Assembly (NCBI RefSeq): GCF_040869045.1
Contig: NC_090322.1
Coordinates: 188,975,477-189,039,476 of the forward strand
DNA length: 64,000 bases
Reading direction: 5' to 3'
Source of the DNA: Eurosta solidaginis
Taxonomy: Eukaryota; Arthropoda; Insecta; Diptera; Tephritidae
Below are positions 36,270 to 47,908 of the stretch, in pieces. The notes beneath the pieces are model-generated. The model ran no database searches and was not told where the DNA came from. It saw only the letters and a program-made list of their open reading frames with translations. The translations under genes were made by a program, and so were the position numbers. Position 1 is the stretch's first letter, and every line of letters begins with the position of its first letter.

Positions 36270-37054
36270 ATCCATGAAATGAAAGGTTCCAAGTCCATAC
36301 GGTTTTCTGCTATTTTCTTTCGACGTAGGGCAAAATCCAAAAACGTCTCACATTGCTATATCAAAAAAATTAAAATTTATATACTAGAAAAGTTTAATGC
36401 CTTGTCGGCGAAATGTAAACCTAGCAGTGAAAGAAATAAAAGATTTGTGTCAGAATCAAAGGTCAAGTAATTGGTATCACTATTTCGAAAAAACCATTAT
36501 CTTTTTCATCGATATGCCGCAAAAAAGGTTCAGAAGTCAAATTCGTATGTCCAAAAATAATGAAAAGCGAAGGTTTAAATTTTGGAGAGATAACACCAAT
36601 TCGAAATGACAATCGAGAGAAGAGTTCCAAAACTCGTGCACGAAAATTATGCCATTAAGTTATTCACAAATGCGGATGAGACTTAAAACAGATTCAAGGC
36701 GGTGTGTTCCATACTGCGACCAAAGGAAAAGTTGCTGTAGGTTACTTTAAATTTAAAATGTTTGAAAAGTTTCATAGAAAATATGTATTTGGTTATGCAG
36801 GCGATCTGTCAGTGTGGTAGGAAAAGCAAAACGTTTATCACCACATGCAATATGAATAAAAATATTGGTATAAAAGAGTATTTGCATAAACTGCCTCTCC
36901 TGAAACAGCATAAAATTTCAGTTCTGTTTTGGCCTGACTAAGTATCGTGTCATTGTAGTCGTCTGGAAATGAACTGGTTTAAGAACAATATCGCAAATAT
37001 TGACATGATAAAGACTAAACACCTAAAACCACCCACGATAAATTGTTAAATATA
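36270..37054 (+). pseudogene. Decayed Tc1/mariner-family transposase
   Basis: One frame at about 36,785-37,050 carries KTFITTCNMNKNI, then KEYLHKLPLLKQH, then SVLFWPD followed by a stop and VSCHCS, and finally LKPPTINC. These correspond to the central catalytic segment of Tc1/mariner transposases, in which FWPDLA-SCHY carries the second Asp and NPPNCP follows. Upstream, FTNADET and KFEKFHRKY-like pieces lie in shifted frames. Several stops make it inactive. No inverted ends were found. Confidence 0.7.
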
Positions 37055-37266
37055 ATGGCTCTCAAAACAGACGGTGTTTGCCTTCATGGTCTTTTGTTTT
37101 ACCCGAATCTGGTAGTGCATAGAAGTTGCTTCTGGTTTCGCAGCAGCATAAGTCGCATGGGTACTACACACTTGTAAGCATTGTTTTGCCATATGACCTT
37201 TCTGTTTCAAATATCAAATTTGTTACAAAACTCCGAGCGATGTCTGTGGTTGATTTGTATAGTTGG

Positions 37267-37555
37267 CGCTTAACCGTTTAAACTGTTATGACCGTCCAGC
37301 AAGGCGCCAGTCGCCTCTTTGCTCTGCCAACTGGCGCCAATTGGTCATACCAAGAGAGTTTAAATCGCTTTCCACCTCGTCCTTCTAGCAGAGTGGGGCT
37401 GCCCTCTTTCTTTGCTTTCATGGGCGGGTTCCAATAAAAATATTTTCTTAGGCGGAGCGTCATCTTCCATTCGCATAACATGGCCTAGCCAGCGTAACCG
37501 CTGCGTTTTAAAATGCTGGATTATGTTGATGTCTGCGTTACCGACGGATATCGAT
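37267..37555 (-). pseudogene. LINE ORF2 C-terminus, family with GTTTAAGCGCC-type 3' end
   Basis: The minus strand reads DINIIQHFKTQRLRWLGHV then MRMEDDAPPKKIFLLEPA, a highly typical LINE C-terminal motif, then shifted frames. The 3' end (CGGTTAAGCGCCAACTA on minus) matches that of the copy at 53,240-53,615. 5'-truncated. Confidence 0.8.
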
Positions 37556-37670
37556 AACTTTTAAAGGCAAATCGATAACCTTTTTGATAGCAAATCATAA
37601 TTTTTTATAACATTTCGATAAAATTTCGATAACAAATCTTACTTTTCTATAACTAATCTTTAATCTTTTT
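37545..37670. repeat. TTATCGAT array 2 (short)
   Basis: GGATATCGATAACTTTT, AAATCGATAACCTTTTTG and ATTTCGATAACAAATC follow one another. It abuts the 5'-truncated edge of the LINE fragment. Confidence 0.55.
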
Positions 37671-39007
37671 ACATTCAGATAAGCCAGCTAAACTGGTATA
37701 ACTTGTATCTTTTGGCTTGTACTTTTAACTACCTTTGAAGTTTAAATTCAAATAAAAATGTATTCTTTGAAAAATTTTGAGTAAATTATAAATGTTTACT
37801 CTTTTAATTTACAGGTATTCTGCGGACATTATGTGAGACGGCGATGTTCATAGAAGGCGTGGTTGAAGTTAAACTTGTTTTTTTGTTATAGTGGAGAAAA
37901 AATTTTATAAGTTACATATGTATTATACGAAAAAAATAATATCAATAATAACTAGAATATAAACAATACAATATAAACATTAGCATTTAAGGAAAGTTTC
38001 AAATTCAAAAATGCCTCCCAAATTATTATCGAAAGAAAAATCCTATAATTTCTTGAATCAAATTTACTCAATTCCGATAATTTCTGAATATCAACTTCCC
38101 AAAATTTTATTTATGTACTACTTTAATGAAGGCTTAAATAACTATCAGATATAAAAACAGCAATAGCCTATATTTTACTTTATCGCATTTTATTTAAACT
38201 TAACCATGAAACACCTATTACTACAAATATAAAAATATGATTTAAAAAAAAAACAAATATATACATAGCTTAGGTCATTCTAAAATAGAACTCTATAATC
38301 GAAATATAATTTAAGAAATTAAAATTTTGTAACTTTAGTTAGTAGTAAATAAATGGTAAGTATAACGTAAAATAAAATAGAATAAAAATGAGGTAAATAT
38401 TTTAAAAAAATTTAAACAATAATTGTATGTTTAAAGGGAAATTTAGTCGACAAAAACCATAATAAACTAAACCTTTAATGTTTAAAACAAAAAAAAAAAA
38501 AAAATATATATATATATAAATAGACAGAGACTTACAACTGAGAGTTAAATAAAAACATCTTTATGTTATTTAATGAAAATATTTATGTAAGTATTAAAAT
38601 GTAAAGTAAATTGCATTGAAACTGAGAATCGAGTGAGCAAACAATGTATTTTCTTCGAATAATAAAAAAAAATTGGTTTATTTAATAGCAACCAAATTTA
38701 CACATTTGAAGCAAAAAAGGTAAGTTATTATTATATTTTGTATACTTCTATGTGCCTTTGTGTTAAGCACAGCTTACTACCAACTACCAGAATTTTTTCG
38801 GAAAAAAGTCTAGACGGACAAAAAAATAAGCTAAAAAAGCTAAATAAAAAGTTTTAAGGCCAAAAAATAAGCTAAAAGTTGAAGCTAAAAGTTGAAGCTA
38901 AAAGTTTTGAAGCATTTTGAAATTTTATTCATAAAAAAGTCTCAGTATAAACATTTAGTACTTCTAGTAAAAAAAAACTAAAATTAATTTGTACTCCAAT
39001 CTCATAG
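37671..39007. other. No gene; extremely AT-rich with microsatellite
   Basis: An A-run followed by (AT)n at about 38,490-38,520. Few frames exceed 30 codons. Confidence 0.5.
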
Positions 39008-39480
39008 TGTAACGAATTTACTGAAATTCCGCTTATTCCGAATCTTCTGCTAACGTTCGTATTCGCTAAATTGTTGAATAAATAACTCCAATATTCAATA
39101 ATGCAAAATGGCCTTTATTAAAGTACTTCACAATAACACTGATACTTCACAACAAATAGCCTGCTTAAACCAAACTGATTGTCGTGCTCCTACTGTTGCT
39201 GCCTTTTATACTATGTAATTTCTCGTTCGCATACTTCTATGCGCTTCCAGAATTTACTAAGTTACTGCTATAAAATTATAACTACAGATGCACGTGTGTA
39301 GCTTCTCATATGCGCGTGTATATGTGAGTGACACTTCCACAGATAATTGTTTACTTTCGGGAGCATCTCAGATAAGATATATGCATGTGTTTGTGCGGGC
39401 GCGGCTATTAGGTGGGGCGAGCATTGCTACAACAACAACAACAACAACATGTGTTTGTGCGTCTCTTCTCCGCTGCTCGT
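39008..39480. repeat. Solo LTR-like sequence, copy 1
   Basis: It starts TGTAACGAATTTACTGAAAT, followed by CTTCTGCTAACGTTCGTA and AATAAATAACTCCAATATTCA. The first, second and third phrases recur in order at 58,937-59,050. The right boundary is uncertain. There is a (CAA)n run at 39,429-39,449 and no internal retroelement coding. Confidence 0.5.
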
Positions 39481-40625
39481 ATAATGATTGATTAGCTGAT
39501 GTGCATATGAGTCACTGCTTAGTATCGGCTTAGAGAAGATAGTACCCCTAATAATTAAAATAATTTGCAGATGCAATGTGTGTTTTGCAAAAATTGTTTA
39601 AAGCGACGCATTTGACACTCTTCTACTATTACAACTACAGCATATCTGTGAAGTTGAATACACAATCTCGCAAAACAAAAGCTGTTCTAAGTAGAAACAA
39701 ATTCTGCGATTTTACGCACAATATTTACATCTTTCCAAAAGTCGAAAATTAAAAAAAAAATTAAAATTAAAAATTAAGTGGTGTTTTGGGCAGCCTTTTA
39801 ATAGTTCCGGGGTTTCTGAAAAGGAGCAAAAAGCTCAATTATCAAATTTTTTCAAAAATCGAAAAATTTCTAAAAAAAAACATTATTAAAAAAATAGGTC
39901 TTATGGGTTTCTAAAAAGGAGAAAAAAAGTTTTGCAAAATTTCGGCTCATATTTTTCTGAAAGTTGAAACTTTTTAAAATTTTGAAAATTAAAAAAATGC
40001 TTTCCAATAGTCCTGGATTGCCTAAAAAGGAAAAAATTAAAAAAACTGGTGTTGTGAATAGAATTTGAAAAGGTCTGAAGTTTTTGAAAAGGATAAAAAT
40101 GAGCTGAAAAATGTGATAATTGGGCCTTATTTTGCAGAAATATTTTCCTAATTTTCAGAGACTCATAACTATTTAATAGCTACTCAGAATACCTATTTTA
40201 TTCATTTTGAAAAGTTTTCTAAATTTTGGAATTTTAGAAAAATGTTACCTCATTCTGGTGCAAGTCTACCCCTAATGACAGAAAATAACATTGTATAGCT
40301 CTTTTATCTACTTGCGAACTTAGAAAAAAAACCATCAAATATTTCTGAAATCGAAAATTAAAATTTCACTCGGAAGTAGTTATAAGCAGGTGAAATCGCT
40401 TCTTAAATCGAATGGCAAACACACGGAACGAAATCGACACTAGGTTGGTGTTGCTCAAATAAGGTAACTGTTACGCGATTTCTGCCCATCTTAACGCAAG
40501 CATTATCTGCTGCGAAGAACCTCAAAGCTTTTACATCCAGCCCAAATTCATTCAATCTTCTTAAACTTTAATCTACACTAAATTGTTCATCATTAATTCT
40601 GATGTAAAATAATTTCTGAAAAAAT
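39481..40625. other. No gene recognised
   Basis: AT-rich sequence; several GTTTCTAAAAAGGA-like phrases around 39,810-40,110 suggest an old degenerate repeat of about 100 bp. Confidence 0.4.
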
Positions 40626-41148
40626 TGTAGAGATTGAGGCTTAATTAGATAAAGAACTATCTCCGTTTTTCGAAGTTAACCTCCGAAAACTGAAGATCGG
40701 CTTTCGAAGTTCAAAATTCTAAATTTCGAAAATTTATTTTTTTTTGTTAAAACGTTCAGCAAATTAAAAAAGTAAAACTGTGGTCGTGGTCAGCTCCTTT
40801 CCCTTATTTGAAGGGCTGAATTTTTTTTTGAGAAATTTACAATGACAGCTTTTATACGAGGTGAAATATCAGATAGTCCCATTATAGTGGCTACTACTTT
40901 CATGCCTGCACATACTCTCCACTGGAATTGCTCACACTGTAATTTTTAAGAACAGAATTCAGCCATTCAAATAAAAAAAAGGCGGACCATGAACACATTT
41001 TTACTTTTTTAATTCGCTGAACATGTGAACAAAAAAATAAAATTTCGAAATGTAGAATTTCGAACTTCGAAAGCCTACATCTATTTTTTGGAGACTAACT
41101 TCGAAAAACGGAAATAGCACTTTGTCTACTTAAGCCTCAGTCTCTACA
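40626..41148. mobile_element. 523-bp DNA element with ~200-bp inverted repeats
   Basis: TGTAGAGATTGAGGCTTAAT at the left is mirrored by TTAAGCCTCAGTCTCTACA at the right. The arms continue through CCGTTTTTCGAAGTTA, GCTTTCGAAGTTC, TTCAGC(A/G)AATTAAAAAAGTAAAA and ATTTGAANGGCTGAATT, leaving a core of about 115 bp. Non-coding and foldback-like. I could not confirm a target duplication. Confidence 0.85.
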
Positions 41149-41189
41149 AAAAAGCGGGTTTGATCCAATACACAGCCGGCTGTTGCACA

Positions 41190-41466
41190 GTGATACTGTA
41201 CATTTTAACGCTCGTAGCCTAAATGGAAAATAAGATTATGCTAGTCTTGTATTTGACAATTCATTGATAGATATTATTTGTGTGTCAGAAACCTGGGTTA
41301 ATGCTAGTCTAAGTGACGTCCTAACTGGTATGAACAACTATAGCTTGGTAAATATTGATCGGTCTGAAGGAAGAGGTGGATGGCTTGCAATATATTGCAG
41401 ATGTGATTTGCATATGAAACTCCTACACCAGTCTACTGGAAGCGGCACGGAGGTTCTTTTTGCTGA
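41190..41466 (+). pseudogene. CR1/Crack-like LINE, endonuclease domain, left part
   Basis: It reads HFNARSLNGK, then IDIICVSETWVNASLSD, then SEGRGGWLAIYCR, the APE-type endonuclease motifs (N-R-S-L, SETW with the catalytic Glu, GGGxAIY). The frame is broken by a stop near 41,232 and is split after 41,466 by the LOA-like LINE. It resumes at 44,133. Confidence 0.8.
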
Positions 41467-44132
41467 GGTTAGGTTACGTTGAACTGGCCGGTCCATGAGG
41501 ACTTCACATAGACTGATTGAGTCCGTATTGTTACCAGAAATTTCTTTTAACGACCAAGATGAAAAACCTTATCAAAAACCAGGACCTATGTTATAAAATA
41601 ACTCCGTCCTCTTGGCAAATACTAGAAGCTTCCTAGGACTTAAAACACTTGCTGCTCTATATCTGACAGCTGTATCACTCCTAATGGCTGGAGTCTTAGC
41701 CTGGCAAGCGCAGGGCATGAGCACAAAACGTGCTCGATCGTTTCCTCCTCCAACCCGCACTTCCTACATCTGCTATCACTGACCAAGCCTAATTAAAAGG
41801 GATGTGACGCCAGAAGGCAGTGTCCAGTCAGAATACCCGTCATGAGTCTACAGTGCTCTCTTTTTAATGACAGAAGCAACTTTGTTAGTCTAAGGTTGTA
41901 AGACCGACACATAATCTTCGACACTTTACAGCCCCGTGCATGAACCCACGCCTTTCCCGCTTGGTCAATCATGTGCACCTCTCGCATTCGCTAAATCTCG
42001 AACAGTCTAATTGGGACATCTACGGAGCAAGCTTCAAGGGATGCGCTCTTTTTAGCTAGTTCGTCCGCTTTTCATTCCCATCTATTCCCATATGCCCTGG
42101 GACCCAATAGAGATGTATGCTTCTCCCTGTGCCGATTCTCTCCAAGAGACTGCTTACACACTAACACGCATACAGATGCTGTGCTATGCGAGATTATTGC
42201 CTTAATTGCTGCTTGACTTGTCAATATAAAAGTTAACACGGTTGCAGCTTAAGCTATTCTCTTCCAGGGTTTCTACTGTTTTGGTTACGGTTAATATTTC
42301 AGCTTGGAAAACGCTACAGTAATCCGGCAGCCTGCAGAATCAGCTTATTTCCGGATCAGCACAGTATAACGCAGACCCTACTCCCTCCACTACCTGGAAC
42401 CATCAGTGTACACATGTGTCGCCTCGTCCGCCATTTGCGCACCCTTGCGCCAACCGTCATCCTCTATTGTGGCCTTCAAATCTCCTTCGATGCGCAGATA
42501 GGGAATCAGGTAGTCTGTTCGTCTTGTGATTGATGACGCTATACTACTAAGGCCTTATGGTCGGCGTTCACGCTGCCCTAGGCACCGAGCCTGGTTGCAG
42601 TTGTTAACGCTATGTTCTTTGCTACCAGGTCTACACGTGGAATGTGCAGAATGGCATACAGTGCAGCCGTCGGGGTTGTTTTCAGGGCTCCCGTAATGCT
42701 AAGCATCGATAGTCTGCATATCTCCTCTAATTTTTTGAGGTATGCAGTTTTTTGTGTGGCTTTCCACCAAACAAGAACTCCATAATATAGAATAGGGCTT
42801 ACAATCGCTGTAAAAATCCAATGAGAAAGAGAGGGCGATAAGCCCCACGTACACCCCAGCATTCTTTTACATGCGTAGAGTGCCGTTGAGGCCCTCTTCA
42901 CCCTCTCCTCCACGTTGAGCTTCCATGACATCTTACTGTCTAGGACGAGTCCTAGATATTTTGCGCAAGGTTTCTCCTGTAAGGTCACCCCTCCTAACTT
43001 AGGCCTGGCCCAATTTGGGACCTTGTACCTCTTTATAAATAAGACCATATCCGTCTTCTTCGAATTGACTTTCAAGCCGACATTAGATGCCCAAGTATGA
43101 ATATCCCGAAGCGCCCGATCCATCAAAGAACTAATCGTTGGAAGGCACTATCCACTTATGAAAATTACAACGTCATCTGCGTAAACCGTAAGTTTTACGG
43201 GTCCCTCATCGAATCGCCTGAGCAGTTGGTTGATGACCACCGTCCACAGCAGAGGTGATAGCACCCCTCCCTGCGGCGTGCCCCTGTCCATTGATTTTGT
43301 GGCCTCGTACAATCCCCATTTTGATGTAATATTTCTGCAATTTAACATGCAGCCGATCCATCTGATTAAGACAGGATGTACTTTAATGTAATTAAGACCA
43401 TCCATAATCGGCCATTTTGCAACATTATTGAAAGCCCCGGCAATGTCCAAGAAGACTCCTAGAGCATACTCCTTATATTCCAGGGATTTCTCTATGTTTA
43501 TTACCACCCTATGCAATGCGGTGTCTACCGACTTGCCTTTGATATACGCATGCTGTGTTGTGGAGAGCAGCTTTTCATCGACGTTGGACTTTATGTACAC
43601 ATCTATCAGCCTCTCAATGGTTTTGAGCAGAAATGATGATAATGGGCCTTTAGTCTTTGGGATACACGTGACCGATCTTCCCCGCCTTTGGTAGAAAAGC
43701 TACACGAGCAGTTCTCCAAGAGTGCGGTACATGATTCAGTCTTATGCACCCATCGAATATTATTTTAAGCCATTCCACGACCGCCCTACTTGAGACTTGT
43801 AGCATGGCCGGGAATATACCGTCTGGTCCCGGCGATTTAAACTTAGAAAACGTTTTCACTGCTCATTTGATCTTGGTATCGGTCACCAAGCCCGGCACTA
43901 CCCGCTCCGTGGTCGAAGTATGAGTGATGTCTGCTGGCTTTTCTAAACCGTCTCCCGATGGCAAGTGTGTGTCGGGAGGCACCTCAAGGGATTCCTCACT
44001 ATTACGTGACCATTCTCCGTTCTCTTTCTTTATTAGTCCCTGGACTATGTTTCCCCTTGCTAGGAATTTTTTTAACCGTGCTGTTTCGCTGGAGCACTCT
44101 ATGTCCGTACAGAAACTTTTTCATGAGATTAG
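41467..44132 (-). mobile_element. LOA/I-like LINE, 2.67 kb, 5'-truncated, inserted in the CR1-like LINE
   Basis: On minus, in order: SPGPDGIFPAMLQ (about 43,800), GTPQGGVLSPLLW and YADDVV (YADD near 43,183-43,172), the thumb region MDRALRDIHTWASNVGLKVN, SPILYYGVLVWW, then worn RNase H and the LTGHCLLASH C-terminal segment. Both RT boxes and the catalytic Asp pair are intact, but a stop follows VIFISG where the sister copy has Lys. TTTTGCTGA at 41458-41466 and 44133-44141 is a 9-bp target duplication. The family resembles LOA-type elements with RNase H; the clade is my inference. Confidence 0.85.
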
Positions 44133-45690
44133 TTTTGCTGAAATATCAGGAGAAAACTTTAAAACCCTTGTGTGTTGTATGTATAACCCCATAAATACCT
44201 TAATTTGAGCCCGTTTTTTGATGTTGTGTCCTCGCTCCTAGGTAATATGGCTATATTATTAAACATGATTTTATCCTTGTGTGGGTTGAGAATCCAGCTT
44301 ACTACATATCAGCTCAGAATATGTTATTATAGGCAAATAAAACTATTTATTCTTGTACGTGATAGTTATAGTGTTAATTTTCTTGATGCCATTGTCAGCA
44401 TGGGACTGTCCCTTGTCAACAGGATACGCCATGAAATGCTCTCCTAGTCTTCTCGACTATTATATTGTTTGTGGTTTGTCCAGTGTCATCAAGTTTGATC
44501 ACATATCCTTCATAACTGACCATGATCTAATTTTTTTCTGTTTATAACCCGGTCCTTTACCTTCTGTGACTTCCGCAACGTAAACGAAACTGCCTTTTTT
44601 CTGACCTTGGTATTTTTGACTGAAGCCTACGCTGGATTCTTGAAACTACTGACGGAGCATTTGATTTTCTTGTAAGTTTCCTTAAATGTGTTTTTGACAA
44701 ATACGTGCCTGTACGTGAAGTCTCTGCTAAGCGCTCGTCTTGTCCGTGCTTTACGAAGAATGTTCAAATCGCTATCAAGGAGAGAAATATGTTGCATTCT
44801 ACGTGGAGAAAAAGACCTACGCAGGAAAATTGGCAAGCATACATACATATATAACAAGGCTAGAGAAACGCAAGTATTATGGTTCCAAGCTGAACAAAGC
44901 ACTCCCTACTAGCGTTCTGTGGAGCAATATTAGGAAGTTACAAGTTTGTAACAAGGAAAAGGTGGAGTGTGCATACTGCCCTAACCCTACGCAATCTGCC
45001 GCAGTCTCGCTTATATACCCCTACTAGAACAAGGCATCAACTTGCCTTGAAACTCCTTCTGCCTATAATAAAACATTCTGAGCTGATATATAGTAAGCTG
45101 GATTCTCACTCCGCACATAATGTTGACGTCCTTTATAATAACATCACGCGTTATGTATATGGTCTGCCCAGGTTTGATCATATTTCCCCCTGGAGACAAA
45201 GTCTCCTTGGTTGTGGCATCTTAGACCATTTCAAGGCAAGGGATTGCATATTTTCATTTAAACTCATGATGTCGGCTACGCCGAACTTTTTGAATACAAT
45301 ATTAGTTTTTACTAGGTCAGCTCGTCTAAGTGACTTAATTGTACTATAATTTAACTCGGTAACATAAGCAAGACTTTTTTTTGCCACCCCACTATTCGTC
45401 TTTGGAACTCCATTCCGTCAAGTATGAGGAATAAGTTAAACAGAAGCAACTTTAAGCAAATGCTTTAGGCATATTTCAGTAGCTTTACTCCAGCAACATA
45501 GAAGAATGCCCAGCTATCTGTTTTTGTTGAAACCCTCACTTGTAGTTAAAAATTTTATTTTATTACTGTTTATTATTTTAACTCAAGCTCTTACTTTTTA
45601 ATTTTTATTAATCACAAGCTTTATTTTAATGTGAATTTGTTTATGAATGCTGTCGTACTATAAAATATTTAAGAATCTTATTGTACTGAT
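44133..45690 (+). pseudogene. CR1/Crack-like LINE, right part, with the RT core deleted
   Basis: It resumes the endonuclease with FAEISGENFKTLVCCMYNP and its C-terminal end SPSLLDYYIVCGLSS, ITDHDLIFF. A linker follows (FDKYVPVRE near 44,690). The RT finger and palm are missing: the sequence jumps near 44,965-45,020 to the C-terminal segment NNITRYVYGLPRFDHISPW and ends RLWNSIPSSMRNKLNRSNF with a stop at 45466-45468. The 3' UTR continues to a MITE and then an (AAATAC)n tail near 45,847-45,866. Confidence 0.8.
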
Positions 45691-45694
45691 ATAT

Positions 45695-45838
45695 GTGACC
45701 CATTCTATGAAAAGGTGGCTTATGACTCAAAAAGGAAATTGCGAGAAACAGCTGTTAAGAGTTCTTTTTTTTGCGAGAAACAGCTGTTAACAATTGTTTT
45801 TTTTTAGTCATAAGCCACCTTTTCATAGACTGGGTCAC
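45695..45838. mobile_element. 144-bp MITE, copy 2, in the LINE 3' UTR
   Basis: GTGACCCATTCTATGAAAAG and GGTGGCTTATGACT are mirrored at the right end, which finishes GGGTCAC. It is flanked by ATAT on both sides. An internal 20-bp direct repeat, TTGCGAGAAACAGCTGTTAA, occurs at 45739 and 45771; copy 1 lacks this exact interior. Confidence 0.9.
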
Positions 45839-45870
45839 ATATATTGAAGTAAATACAAATACAAATACAC

Positions 45871-46619
45871 ATTTTTCTGGTTGAAAATATGATTATTTAA
45901 GTGAATCATCGGAAACATTTTTGAGATATTAAAGTTTTTTGAATCCTGTAAACTTTGCTTAGTAATGTTGAAACGAAATTCCTAATTGTAGATTCACTGC
46001 AGGCTCCCAATCAAACAGCTCAACGCGTTATGGTGTTAGGAGGATTTTTAAATGTACTGCAAACTATTTCCAATCAAAAATTATATTTCGCAAAACATGC
46101 AAATGCAAAGACACCATTGGTACAAGACCGCTTTTATTTAACATAAGTAACCTTATAATGTAATTCAGTTCCGATATAATTTTTCGAATTCTTCTGCTGC
46201 ATCAAAATATTTTGCAATTTCAGTGTAAATTTCCTAAATGACGGCTCAGGCTTTCGTTCTCACCAATACATTCACACTTGAAATTTTGCGCACTTTAAGT
46301 CTACTACTGACGAGGTCAGCTAGTTAAATAATTACTTGCCCTTACTTCACATATATTATCATTCTCTATCTTTTGGTACTAACTGAGAAAGCATAGTAGC
46401 AACACCGAAAGAGCTTATTCTTTCTTGGCGCATTTAAAAAAAGCATTTTCTGCAAATAAACGCCCCTGCATAGAATATTTAAATTGTTTATCTTTGAAAC
46501 TAAATAATACTTTTGTTGCATATTTTCGAATTATTATTTGAATGTTGAGACACATGCGTGCATACGTCTCAATTCGTTGCTCGTTAATTACCGACTATAC
46601 CACTATTGTACTCTTACCA
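45871..46619. other. No gene recognised
   Basis: AT-rich sequence; the 63-codon frame at 45955-46146 has no recognisable motif. Confidence 0.4.
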
Positions 46620-47330
46620 ACACAGACCAACGCAGACTGGGATCTATGGAAAAACTTGGGTATGCTGGACATTTAATACTGTTCTGAGGCCGAGGCCAAT
46701 GGTCACCTATGCTTCCTTAGTTTAGTTGCCAAAGTACAACAATAGTAAAATTAAGAAAAGTGCATCGAATAATTTGCACTGGCATAAGGGGTGCGATAAG
46801 AACATCCCCGTTTAATGCATTTAGTGCCTGCATGGGAGTGAAATAGGCCATACTTGCTGCAGTAAGCCTTCAAAATATCTCTGAGCTATATAGCGGAAAC
46901 ATGGGAGTAATAAGAAAATTCATAGGAAATTCCGCATTGCAACTACGTAAGAGAATATCACGAAATTTTGAGGTATCCTATGTAGATAGAATTCTTTGAG
47001 AAAAAGGAAATATATATACTGACCATGACTCAGATGTCTGGTTAACGGATGGATCAAAATTTGATGACGGAAAAATGGTATCAATCACATCAGCACACGC
47101 AGTAATTGCAAGCTTTTATGAAATATTGTTCCAGAACTGTTAAATTCTGCAGTATAATTTTTGCCAGCATCAAATTAAAGAAAAGTTTTCCGACTGAAGG
47201 ATTAAACGCACTTCATTTGCCCAGTTTGGCGTAAAGGAGTATAGAAAGAGTCCTTATACTGTTCGCATGCGACTTTTGTTGGTGCGTAGGCGGATTAAAC
47301 TATAGATTGAAAAAATCTCGCACTTATTGA
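46620..47330 (+). pseudogene. LINE remnant spanning the end of RT and RNase H start
   Basis: VHRIICTGIRGAIRTSPFNA (about 46,760-46,825) matches the RT-thumb motif of I/LOA-like elements, and VWLTDGSKFDDGK (about 47,035-47,075) is the RNase H opening with its catalytic Asp. Stops break both ends. Confidence 0.65.
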
Positions 47331-47908
47331 TCCATATTCACATCAAAAAACCAATGGCAAGACTTGGAATTACTCATGCTGTTACTGTAGTAAACATTGA
47401 AAAACCCAAATACTCTTTTGCTTTGCCATGTCTGTTGTGCTTGTTGTATCCTTTGCCTTAACATTAACCATTCAAAACAGCTGGAATTTAGTACCTCCTG
47501 ATTACGGGATACAAAAACAACATTACAACGAGAATTATAGAAACCGCATATCGACTGCTGAGAGGAATATCATCCCCTTTCAGTTGCCGTTTTAAAAACA
47601 CCATATCTCAGAAAACGTTTGAATAACGCTTTCAGAATTTGTTTCAAAAACACCCCATTTAAGAATAATTTCAATATATTTTGACGTTATATAAGGCGTT
47701 TAAGAAAAAAATTTGATATGCTTTAATATTTGTGTTAAACTATCACATGGGTAAATACCAGGAAAATACCCGGAATATTCCTTTTTTGTATCTTTTTTTG
47801 GGTATTTAAAAATCATTTGAATCGAGGTTGCTTGGAATTACAATTCAGAAATTAAATTTATACGTCATTGGAAATTAAAAAAAATTCGTTTTGATTTTAA
47901 ACAAACAA

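Noticed and set aside
41793..41987. 62-64 codon minus frames as separate small genes
   Set aside because: They are pieces of the decayed C-terminal part of the LOA-like LINE.
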